This document shows positions 35,002-43,363 of a DNA stretch of 64,000 bases, piece after piece. The stretch comes from an uncultured Collinsella sp. (GTDB taxonomy: Bacteria > Actinomycetota > Coriobacteriia > Coriobacteriales > Coriobacteriaceae), in the NCBI GenBank assembly GCA_900541145.1, contig UQIH01000010.1, positions 1 to 64,000 of the forward strand, in the 5' to 3' direction. How positions within the stretch are numbered: position 1 is the first letter of the stretch; each line of letters opens with the position of its first letter. The notes below the pieces were generated by a model, which was not told where the DNA came from, did not search any database, and saw nothing but the letters and a program-made list of their open reading frames with translations. Made by a program: the position numbers and the translations under genes.

Positions 35002-35561
35002 TGGGCGCAAAGACGATTTGGCATGGCTTCAGAAATATGGTTTTCGGAAGGTACGATGACGATAAGTTTTGGAGAAGGCGACACGCCCTTCTTACCGGAA
35101 GTGCCCGGGGTATCCGCAAAACTTATTATTCGTTGTATGTTCACCACGAGATGCGCAGGAGCTGTGCGGATATCATGCCTGGATGGAGCGACGATGCTTC
35201 ATGCGTGTGCGAGAATTTTTTGGCGCCACCCAATATCACTGCGCACGGCATCAACGGTATAGTCATTGCGGGGGGGGCAACCATAGGGCGAAATGTGACC
35301 ATCTTTCACCAAGTAACTATAGGACGCAGCAGAGGGAAAGCTCCCGTTATTGGTGATAATGTCTTCATCGGTCCCGGCGCCAAGATTTTCGGAGGAATTC
35401 GCGTTGGTAATAACGTCAAGATCGGAGCAAACTGCGTTGTGTTCCAAGACGTACCCGATAACTCGACGGTTGTTCTCGATAAACCGCGAATTATTGAACA
35501 TAAGCAGCCTTCACCTTATATCGTTGCCGAGGAAGGCGAGTATAAACCTCGCGAGTGGTAG
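35001..35561 (+). CDS. Serine-acetyltransferase-like hexapeptide acyltransferase
   Basis: A 186-residue left-handed beta-helix acetyltransferase. The active-site region is AHGINGIVIAGGATIGRNVTIFHQVTIG (partial motifs GIVIAGGATIG and FHQVTIG), with hexapeptide repeats IGDNVFIGPGAKIFGGIRVG and VKIGANCVVFQDVP. The His of FHQVTIG is the expected general base. In capsule clusters such proteins usually O-acetylate a sugar. The start overlaps the SDR stop (TGATG). Confidence 0.85.
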   Translation: MGAKTIWHGFRNMVFGRYDDDKFWRRRHALLTGSARGIRKTYYSLYVHHEMRRSCADIMPGWSDDASCVCENFLAPPNITAHGINGIVIAGGATIGRNVTIFHQVTIGRSRGKAPVIGDNVFIGPGAKIFGGIRVGNNVKIGANCVVFQDVPDNSTVVLDKPRIIEHKQPSPYIVAEEGEYKPREW

Positions 35562-35565
35562 ACAT

Positions 35566-36475
35566 ATGGAAGTTTGTATACCAATGCCAATTCGCTCCGA
35601 TGCGACTGGGGACAAACACGCTTTCCTTGTTATGGCTCATAAGGACAATGAGGTTCTTCACACCCTGATGAGAGCCCTCGATGATGAACGAAACGGCATC
35701 TTCATCCATATGAATGCAAAAAAGCGGATGGAAAGAAAATCGCTTGTTGGCTTCTGTCAGTAAGACGGGGATCTTTTTAATTCCTCGTATCAGAGTCACT
35801 TGGGGCGCGTATTCGCAAATCGCCTGTGAACTCAGCTTTCTCAACTCCGCAGTTGCAAAGGGACACTATTCCTATTCTCACCTTTTGAGCGGTCAAGATC
35901 TTTCTATTTAAAGTCAGGACCAGATTCACTCATTCTTTGACTCTTGTGGAAATAAAGCGTCCATTCGCTTCGAAAACCACAACAGGGACTATCGGAGAAG
36001 AATCGGTGAGCATGTTATCTAGAATACTTTCGGGATAAGCAAATCTCAGGTTTTCTTACGAAAGATGGATGGCCTTCTATCGAGTCTTTTGCAGTGTTTT
36101 AGGAAGCCTGCTAGAGACTTGGAATTGATGAAAGTTGACAACTGGTTTTCAACCACCGTTGGCCTCGCTCGTTACCTTGTCAAGAATGCCTCGTCGATAC
36201 GTTCGGTTTTCTGGGATTCTATGTGCGGAAATGGAGTCTTCCTGCAAACTGAGGTTTGGGATGCGGGGAGTAGATTTAGATGCTTTCGAGCCCCCGGCGC
36301 TCAAAGGGATGATGCGATAATGCGGCTTATCGATTGGGGTGCTGATGAGTCACCCCGTGTGTCGGGAATTGCAGACTTAGAACTCATCAGGAATTCAAGA
36401 ATGATGTTCGCGCGCAAATTCGATTCAGAAATCGATAGCGATATCGTCAAAGCTATTGAATCAATGGTTGGATAG
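35566..36475 (+). pseudogene. Decayed GT14 (core-2/I-branching-like) glycosyltransferase
   Basis: Three reading frames together rebuild one roughly 300-residue GT14 enzyme. Frame 1 from ATG 35566 reads KHAFLVMAHKDNEVLHTLM and DDERNGIFIHMN, then loses frame between about 35720 and 35763. Frame 2 continues IRVTWGAYSQIACELSFLN and YSHLLSGQDLSI, then meets a TAA at 35909-35911 where the family has Lys (QDxPxKSQDxIH), reads SQDQIHSFFDSCGN and meets a second stop near 36020. After a further shift, 36125-36475 gives the C-terminus (DNWFSTTVGLARYL, FLQTEVWDAG, LIDWGADESPR, ARKFDSEID). At least two frameshifts and two nonsense codons make it non-functional, so the present polysaccharide probably lacks this branch. 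Confidence 0.8.
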
Positions 36476-36738
36476 ATCTTTTTTCTAACAGTTTAAATAG
36501 CAGTTTATGATTCGGCGGTCGCATGGCCCCCGAATGCTATGCTCTTCAGCCAAATAGAGAATATGCCCGAATGCTCACCCGAATCTATATTTATCGACAA
36601 TTCCTTCGGTTGACACTCGGGTGAATGGAACAGATGGATATGAAAGGAGAGACCCCTCGAGATGCTCGCGACGGGTCGCTCCGCCGACGAGCTCCCGTTG
36701 TTCGGCGAGGATGTCGACAAAGAAACTGCCGCTCATGA

Positions 36739-36963
36739 GTGAGAAGATTCGTCCCTCTAATGGGCGTTGCTCTTGAGCGCTCCGCAAGCCGCCCGTGTCG
36801 GGATGCTCTTCTTCACGTCCAAGCGCCTCGCGCCCCATTTGAGTACGAGGCCGAGCTGTGCGGCGCCAACAACAAGACCATCTCCGAATGGCGGAACCGC
36901 CTACTCGCCATGGCAGCCGGGCACTTGGACCGGAAAGGTAGGGCTCCATATCCAGATGGCTGA
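36739..36963 (+). pseudogene. Possible transposase remnant
   Basis: The only protein-like signal between 36476 and 37014 is a plus-strand peptide containing FEYEAELCGANNKTISEWR followed by NRLLAMAAGHLD. It resembles the helix-turn-helix region of IS1595/ISL3-type transposases (xxAELCGVSxKTxxxWRNR). No DDE residues or terminal repeats can be found, and an overlapping minus-strand frame looks spurious. I take it as a relic of an insertion event at the end of the polysaccharide cluster. A short hairpin (CGGGTAA 36985-36991 / TTACCCG 37008-37014) follows. Confidence 0.35.
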
Positions 36964-37014
36964 CGCGATTCACGCTACTTGGAGCGGGTAAAGTAACACG
37001 CGCTATCTTACCCG

Positions 37015-38960
37015 TTAAATCCTTATTTCATTGATTAGGGTTGATTTGTCTAATCTAACCTTATCAGTTTTATTTACTATAGACACTAGCTTCCAGCCCT
37101 GCGCGGAGGCTCCGCTTGCCGTGAAGATGCGCACGTTTGTGTCGTCCGAAGTGGAGACCCATTTCGCGTTGAGGGCCAGGCTGGGGTTGCCCGCTGAATC
37201 TATCGCGTATGCGCCGTCCTCGCGCGCCTCTATTACCCATCTCTGGGCGGCGGTGCCGTTCCTGGAAAACTGCTGGACGTTAGCCCCCGAGGAGAAGTTG
37301 GCGCTCTTCACGTCGAGTGCTAGGCCGGTCCCGGAGCAAACGATCTTGTACGTGCCGAACCCGCTGTCATAGGTGAGTCTGAAGCGCCCAGCTCCGGACC
37401 CGTTGCGCTTCCAGAGCTGGGCGTTCGCTCCGTTCTCCGGCGAACAGCCCGAGATGTCTAGCATCGTCATGCTCGACCCGGCTTTTTCTATCTCGTACTC
37501 GCCGTCGGAGACGATTTGTTCCGGTTTTGCTGCCTCACCTTGGTATGTGCTTTTGAAGTTATACTTTGCGGTCCACTTGTTGCTTGATGTCATGGTGACG
37601 TTGGAAGCGGCGGTGAGGTAGGCCTTGGTGTCGCCTGCCTTCCACTCGCGTTGATTCATGGCGCAGACGATAATGCCGTTCCGGATGCCGCTGAAGCTGG
37701 GCGGGAAGGACTGATTGTCGGCATTGATAGAGAAGCCCTCATCGCGAACGTCAAGGTGTTTCTGAATTCGTTCGACATACCTGCGGCCCACTCATCAGCC
37801 TTACCGTTACGTACAAAGTAGTTATCTTTAAGACTGGTAGAACGCGCAGCATAACCATCAGCTGAATATATCTTATCGTGCCCTGGATGTGCAATTACCA
37901 TGCGCTCGTCAGTAAGACAGATGTAAAGATGGCGTTGGTCTAGATCTCCGTAATAATTATCAGACGTGTCATCCCAAGTGCAGTCAACTTGATACCTTTC
38001 GTCATCGAGTTTAACCGCATTCCACGTATGCCCATCATAGGTATCGCGGGTTTCCGTGTTTTCTATGCCTGCGGCAGAAAGTAGTTTCGCATACGCTGAT
38101 TCATAGGCTTGACACGTCCCAAGCCCCCTCGTAAGAGCACTTTCAGCTGAGGACCACGTGAGCGAGTTGTCGTACTCAAGCTGATCGAGAAGCCAGTCGT
38201 GAAGATAGAGAGCCATTTCGTATTCAGAATCATCTGTCTCTTGCTTGGCTTGTGACACTGCTTTATTGACAATGCTCGCAACGCTGGGATACGCATCATC
38301 TGCAACCTGGATATACGAGTTGGTGCGCAAGTAGTAAACGCCCGACGCCTTGTCCATGAGGTAAAAGCGGAAGTTATACGATCCGGTAGCCGTCGTTGTG
38401 AACGTAAAGCCGTGGCTAACGCACGCGTCGGTGTACTTTGTCCACTCCCCGCGGCTTGGATCGGCGACCGACTCATAGGCGTACTCGTTGGAGTTAGAGT
38501 ACGAAGGCGCATCCATGCGAAAGAGATAGCTGCCACTGCCACCTGTTGCGCTTACGTGGAAGGTCGTTGGCTGTCCAAGTACTGGATCGTTCCATTCGAC
38601 GGTGAGGGTGACACTGCCGCTGGTGGCGCTATCGCTGTACTGATATCCACTTATTGCGGCCTTTGTGGCTTGTTCCGAATCAGGAGACATGTCGGAAGCT
38701 AGGGAAACCTGAGGTTCCACCTGATGTGCAATTGAATTCGCGAGATCGGAATCATTTTTGATGGACTCATTGCCGATCTCGCTTGTATCGATGTCGCCTT
38801 TCATGCTGGCGTCCGAATTGTCCGCTGCGCCAGTATCAAACTGCTCCAAGGTGTTTTCTTGCTGACGTTCTTCTTCCGCTAAAACCCTTACAGGTATTGC
38901 TGCGCTAAGCATGGATACGCAAAGAACTACGCAGAGCGAGTGGTAAAAAACTCGTTTCAT
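37015..38960 (-). pseudogene. Secreted transglutaminase-like protein with ricin-type lectin domain, frameshifted
   Basis: From ATG 38960 (GAGAGG upstream) a signal peptide KRVFYHSLCVVLCVSMLSAA is followed by an acidic linker, a beta-sandwich domain and a transglutaminase-like domain with the triad region RGLGTCQAYESAYAK (Cys), DGHTWNAVKL (His) and VDCTWDDTS (Asp). Near 37765-37780 this frame runs into unrelated sequence, while another frame continues sensibly from VRDEGFSINADNQSFPPSFSG into a ricin-type beta-trefoil (NGANAQLWKRNG, GANVQQFSRNGTAAQRW, QGWKLVSI). One single-base indel therefore splits a protein of about 645 residues. The two halves read as one secreted carbohydrate-binding transglutaminase/peptidase. 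It is a pseudogene or a sequencing error; both halves otherwise look intact. Confidence 0.8.
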
Positions 38961-39223
38961 AGCGGTGCCTCTCGATAAGGTGGGCGCCAAGGCCCGGAGG
39001 CGGCGCCAGGCCAACACTCCGTGTATATGTAAGTGGGGTTAATTTTACGGTAACACCAATCAACAACAGCGAACTTTTTGGACAGAGTTGGGGAGGGGAG
39101 GGGATGTAGGTGCACCTGGAATCGGCAATGAGCTCGTATCGACGGCTATAGTTGGTTATTCAGGATGTAAAATCACAAACCAAGCTGGTTTACTACGGGT
39201 TATTAATTTGATTGGGGCCAAAG

Positions 39224-39775
39224 ATGGTGGATGAATCTATTCTTGTCTCGATTCTTGATTCAGTTGCATCCATGCTTCCCTCCCTAGTAGGCACCCTAAT
39301 TGGCGGCGGCGTAACACTGCTCGCTACGCGTATGACTATCAGGCACCAAAACGAGCTTGAAGACAAGAAAAGAAGGTTAACGCTTGAGAACGATTGGCGA
39401 CAATACGAAAGGGAGAACCTTACACGTCTTCAAGAGACGATTCAGCACAGTATGCGCGCAAACTTTAAATGCTATACACAAATGCTGGAGTATGCCGCGA
39501 CCGGAAGAAATTATATCGAGTGGATTATTGACGACAATGATTCTGAAGCTCAGCGACATTATTTAGAGGATATCCTTCTACTCAGTGCACGTTTACCTGG
39601 AAATGACCTGAACGACGCCATGACTTTATACCGAGAGAAAACGCACCGAGTGACGCATGAGTCGCATAGCGAATCACAGCTGAACGCTGCAATGAACGAA
39701 CTTTTAATTCAGCATGCCGCATGCATGGCGCTTGTGGGTGAAAGACTTCGGCGATGCGTGGGCGGCAATGAATAA
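39224..39775 (+). CDS. Small membrane protein with coiled coil, next to Gabija
   Basis: A 183-residue protein I do not recognise. One hydrophobic segment (ASMLPSLVGTLIGGGVTLLA, about 14-33) is followed by a long charged helix with coiled-coil character (HQNELEDKKRRLTLENDWRQ) and further helices. This is the layout of a phage-holin-like or signal-anchored effector. It ends 46 bases before gajA on the same strand. Start ATG 39224 is chosen by plausibility; TTG 39212 is also in frame and neither has a strong ribosome site. The 38961-39223 spacer upstream has no other supported feature. Confidence 0.7.
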   Translation: MVDESILVSILDSVASMLPSLVGTLIGGGVTLLATRMTIRHQNELEDKKRRLTLENDWRQYERENLTRLQETIQHSMRANFKCYTQMLEYAATGRNYIEWIIDDNDSEAQRHYLEDILLLSARLPGNDLNDAMTLYREKTHRVTHESHSESQLNAAMNELLIQHAACMALVGERLRRCVGGNE

Positions 39776-39821
39776 ATAGTTGCCTGAAACTAAAAGGAAT
39801 AATTGCGACGGTGGTTCAATC

Positions 39822-41543
39822 ATGAAAATCGAAAAAGTTCATATCAAGGGTTTCCGTAACTTCGACGACGTTGTTGTTGAACTTGGGGAAAAGACTCTTA
39901 TTTTCGGGCCAAACGATTCGGGGAAGACAAACTTCTTGCATGCGTTGAGGATTCTTTTCGATCCTAGCCTCTCCGCGAGGGATTTCGAGCTTTCTTCGTC
40001 CGATTTCAACTGTAGAACCAATCCTGATCGAGTGGAGATAACTGCGACATTATGCGACGTCCACGAGGATTGCCTGATCAGCGCATTCGGCGGCAATTTA
40101 GCCGAAGGCAGAACTGTTATTGGTTATACCTGCAACCGAGAAGGTGACTACAAGTTTCTGGTCGGAAATGAAAAACTTGGCATCGAGCCCGTACAGTCAC
40201 GCTTCTATATCAAGCATCTGGTGCTCGAGTATGTTAACAGCACCCGCGACGCCGCCCGCTTCCTAAAGCGCAGCCAGACTGCCCTGCTCGAGGCCGCACG
40301 CAATTCACGAAACGACGACGATGCTCATGACGACGACGTTTCGATCAAAGAGATTCAAAGCAGCCTCGAATCGCTGAACGACGGAATTAACGGGCTCCAT
40401 TACATAACCAATGCTCTTAAAACTGTGAACGATGAGATGGCCAGGATGTCAGCCTTGAACGTGGGACGCGAGGCCCGTCTTGTGGCTGGAAACACGGACG
40501 CGGGCAAGCTTCTTGACAACCTTCAGCTCGCCTATCTGTCCGATGATGTTCCCTTGACTTTTGGCGGCGAGGGTCGAAGCAACCAACTGTTCTTCTCCAC
40601 TTGGCTTTCTCAGAGAAATATTAAAAAGCCTGTTGAGAAGGTAAGCATCGTCGCCATAGAAGAGCCTGAGGCGCACCTTCATCCCCAGCAGCAGCGGGCA
40701 TTGGCAAAGTACCTTTCCGGCTGTATTGACGGACAGGTTCTTCTGACGACCCATTCGCCTCAGATTGTCGAGCGGTTTGCTTCCGACGCGCTCGTGAAGA
40801 TGGGCAACGAGGGCAAACCCACATGCTCCGGCATCGAGCTCAGAAGGAAAATCGATGCCTTGGGCTATCGTCTTAACCCTATTGTGGCGGAGGTGTTCTT
40901 CAGCCGCGGAGTGTTCTTGGTGGAGGGACCATCGGAAATCGTCTTCTTCCGGGCCCTTGCAGCAGCAATCGGCATAGACCTTGACCGAGAAAACCTGTCA
41001 ATTCTTTCTGTGGATGGCATCGGTTTCAAACCTTACGTGCTTTGCTGCGAGGCGCTTGGGATTCCCTGGGTATTACGCACTGATAACGATGTATTCAAGG
41101 TCCCAAATAAGGAACGATATAGGCTTGCCGGAGTTGCTCGCGCATACGGGATCGTCGAATCGCTCGGACGTTCCTACGTTGAGGCGCTATGGCTGAGAAT
41201 CAAGAATTCATTGACATGGGATGGCGGACCGGCTGTCCCTGTTGAAGTTGCATCCGCGGTGAATGAGCTGCGCGATGCCCTTGATTTTGAGGGCATATAT
41301 CTTTCAGATCGCGACCTCGAGTACGATCTCATTGCAAGCGGTCTCCGCGGAGTTCTGGAAGAGCATTATGGAGTGGATAACCAAGAAGAACTTTACGCCG
41401 CGATGACCGTGCGAAAGGCAGAGGGCATGCATGCGTTCATCTCTAAGTGTCCAAGCGAGCTGGGATGTCTTGCGGAAAGCACCTTCTGCAAGCCGTTGAG
41501 GAGACTCCAACTGCTGGCTTCTGTGGGTCACGGCGATGATTAA
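39822..41543 (+). CDS. gajA: Gabija protein GajA (OLD-family ATPase/TOPRIM nuclease)
   Basis: A 573-residue OLD-family nuclease, close to the usual GajA size of about 580. The N-terminal ABC-type ATPase starts with KVHIKGFRNFDDVVVEL and has Walker A GPNDSGKTN at about 29-37, then IEEPEAHLHPQQQRAL (Walker B) and a TTHSPQIVERF switch. The C-terminal TOPRIM domain shows FLVEGPSEIVFF (acidic Glu near 367), VDGIGFKPY and LRTDNDVF near 420. GajA nicks DNA when nucleotide levels fall. Its last 8 bases overlap gajB, which with the helicase identifies Gabija rather than a solitary OLD gene. Start ATG 39822; an earlier TTG at 39780 is less likely. Confidence 0.88.
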   Translation: MKIEKVHIKGFRNFDDVVVELGEKTLIFGPNDSGKTNFLHALRILFDPSLSARDFELSSSDFNCRTNPDRVEITATLCDVHEDCLISAFGGNLAEGRTVIGYTCNREGDYKFLVGNEKLGIEPVQSRFYIKHLVLEYVNSTRDAARFLKRSQTALLEAARNSRNDDDAHDDDVSIKEIQSSLESLNDGINGLHYITNALKTVNDEMARMSALNVGREARLVAGNTDAGKLLDNLQLAYLSDDVPLTFGGEGRSNQLFFSTWLSQRNIKKPVEKVSIVAIEEPEAHLHPQQQRALAKYLSGCIDGQVLLTTHSPQIVERFASDALVKMGNEGKPTCSGIELRRKIDALGYRLNPIVAEVFFSRGVFLVEGPSEIVFFRALAAAIGIDLDRENLSILSVDGIGFKPYVLCCEALGIPWVLRTDNDVFKVPNKERYRLAGVARAYGIVESLGRSYVEALWLRIKNSLTWDGGPAVPVEVASAVNELRDALDFEGIYLSDRDLEYDLIASGLRGVLEEHYGVDNQEELYAAMTVRKAEGMHAFISKCPSELGCLAESTFCKPLRRLQLLASVGHGDD

Positions 41544-43161
41544 GCCTAGTGAGGAGCAGGCCAAGGTTATCGCCTGTGAAGAGTCTGCCGTCATTTCGGC
41601 ACGGCCGGGCAGCGGTAAAACGTTTACGATGGCAAGGATGATAGTCAAAGCATCTGAGCGTCTTTTGAGTTATCAGGGCGTTGTGGCCATTTCATACACC
41701 AGGAAGGCTAGTACTGAGCTTAGGGATAGGTGCTCTGGGCTAGGGGTGCGTGCTGGCAATTCGTTTTTCGGAACGATCGATGCTTTTTGCCTTGCTATGA
41801 TTATCCAGCAGTTCGTCCCCCATGTCGTTGGTCGAATGGTCGAAATTGATGTAGTCGATGATGACCAGTCGCTTCCCGCGTCGAGGATCAAAGACCATTG
41901 GGTAAGCCCCAACGAGGACCGCTGGGATCTTATCCGCGAAGCACTTTCCTTGGGAGTGCTTCCGGTCTCGGCTTTGAGCGAGGTCGCTTACTGCATGGTG
42001 AAACACGTCCCCGCCGTGAGGAGCTTCCTGCACGCCCGCTATAAGGCGGTGTTCATCGACGAATATCAGGACTGTGGACTTGCCCAGCACATGCTGTTCA
42101 GAGAACTCGTCAACATTGGAATTCGAGGCGTGGCCTTCGGGGATATGGATCAAGCTATCTTCGCATATGACGGCCGGTCTTCAGTCTTCCTAAATGAGCT
42201 GATTGCGGATCCACACTTCAAGACTTTCGAGATTACCGAAAACCACAGGTGTCATCGGAGCATCGTTGATTACTCACTGAGGCTTCTAGGTACGCAAGCG
42301 CCTTCTCGCGCCTGTCAAGACAAGAGAGTTGTGCTGGTTAAGATATCGGGCGACGAAAGAAACATAGCCGACACCATTTGTGAGCATCTAGATGTGATTA
42401 CCGAACAATACAAAGTTGAGCGCCGCAACGAGTTCGCATTGTTGTCTACATCCAACATGATGCTCGAGCGGTACGCAGGACTTCTCGGCATACCTTCTAA
42501 GATTGTTATTTCCACGAAGCTGGACGTTGGCTTCAGCCGGTCTCGCATATTTTTCAGGGAATTGCTGGCGTTTCTGTACTCAAGTGGTTATGTGGGTGAT
42601 TTTCTCGACAGGTATATTCCTGCAGAGCAAATGCCGCGCGCAAGGTTTACAGCTAACGACCTTCTGCGGGCTCTAAAGAATGCCCCAGATGATTCATGGA
42701 TCGAGCTATATGATTCCTTTTGCAGCCTAGAAGAGCTGTGTCTTGAGAACGATGTCGACCCGGAAGCGCGATTTGATCTCGGAGAGGTCCTTTCTGATGT
42801 CGATGAGCTTAGGGGTGGTTTTCGGCCTGCCCGCGAAGATGAGGTGAACCTGCTTACATACCATAAGGCGAAGGGACTTGAGTTCGACGTTGTGTTCTGT
42901 CTTGATTGCTATAAGTTCCTCATGCCTCCTTATAATTACGAGAAACAAGACTATGACGCATATCAACAATCGCTGAATATGCATTATGTCGGGCTTACGC
43001 GAGCACGAAAAGTTTGCTATATTCCGCTTGCCGACTGGCGCCATAATGCGAAGGGGAAAACAATGGAGGCAATTCCTTCGGAGTTCCTACAAAAGCCTGG
43101 GCTAATGAACCTTCGACGTGAAGTGCGCTGGGGCACCGGAAATGCAGAAGATGATGCCTAG
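41536..43161 (+). CDS. gajB: Gabija protein GajB (UvrD-like helicase)
   Basis: A 541-residue superfamily 1 helicase: Q-motif region PSEEQAKVIACEE, Walker A ARPGSGKTFTMAR at about 22-34, motif Ia AISYTRKASTELRDR, motif II FIDEYQD near 174-180, motif III GDMDQAIFAYDGR near 202, motif V TYHKAKGLEFDVVF near 440 and motif VI YVGLTRARK near 484. GajB partners GajA in anti-phage defence, proposed to sense DNA ends and use up nucleotides. The start lies inside the end of gajA. It is a little longer than the best known GajB (about 494 residues). Confidence 0.88.
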   Translation: MIKPSEEQAKVIACEESAVISARPGSGKTFTMARMIVKASERLLSYQGVVAISYTRKASTELRDRCSGLGVRAGNSFFGTIDAFCLAMIIQQFVPHVVGRMVEIDVVDDDQSLPASRIKDHWVSPNEDRWDLIREALSLGVLPVSALSEVAYCMVKHVPAVRSFLHARYKAVFIDEYQDCGLAQHMLFRELVNIGIRGVAFGDMDQAIFAYDGRSSVFLNELIADPHFKTFEITENHRCHRSIVDYSLRLLGTQAPSRACQDKRVVLVKISGDERNIADTICEHLDVITEQYKVERRNEFALLSTSNMMLERYAGLLGIPSKIVISTKLDVGFSRSRIFFRELLAFLYSSGYVGDFLDRYIPAEQMPRARFTANDLLRALKNAPDDSWIELYDSFCSLEELCLENDVDPEARFDLGEVLSDVDELRGGFRPAREDEVNLLTYHKAKGLEFDVVFCLDCYKFLMPPYNYEKQDYDAYQQSLNMHYVGLTRARKVCYIPLADWRHNAKGKTMEAIPSEFLQKPGLMNLRREVRWGTGNAEDDA

Positions 43162-43363
43162 CGTCGAGTCTGACACATATGGGTTTAATATCGACCTGGC
43201 TGATTGAGCGGTCCATCTAAAGGGCTAATGCCACATTCGTTTAAAAGATCGGTTACTGCCCAATGAGAGGAAAGCCATTACAAGGAAAGGGATACAGTTC
43301 ATTAAGTTAGAGTAACTATAATGAATTTCAGCGTAAATAAATAATTTCTGCTGAGGTGCAGCC

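Noticed and set aside
36575..36973. 132-codon minus-strand frame
   Set aside because: Arg/Gly/Ser-rich without a motif; the plus strand gives the more protein-like transposase fragment.
37760..37790. Programmed ribosomal frameshift in the transglutaminase gene
   Set aside because: No slippery heptamer or downstream pseudoknot is visible at the junction; a simple indel explains it.
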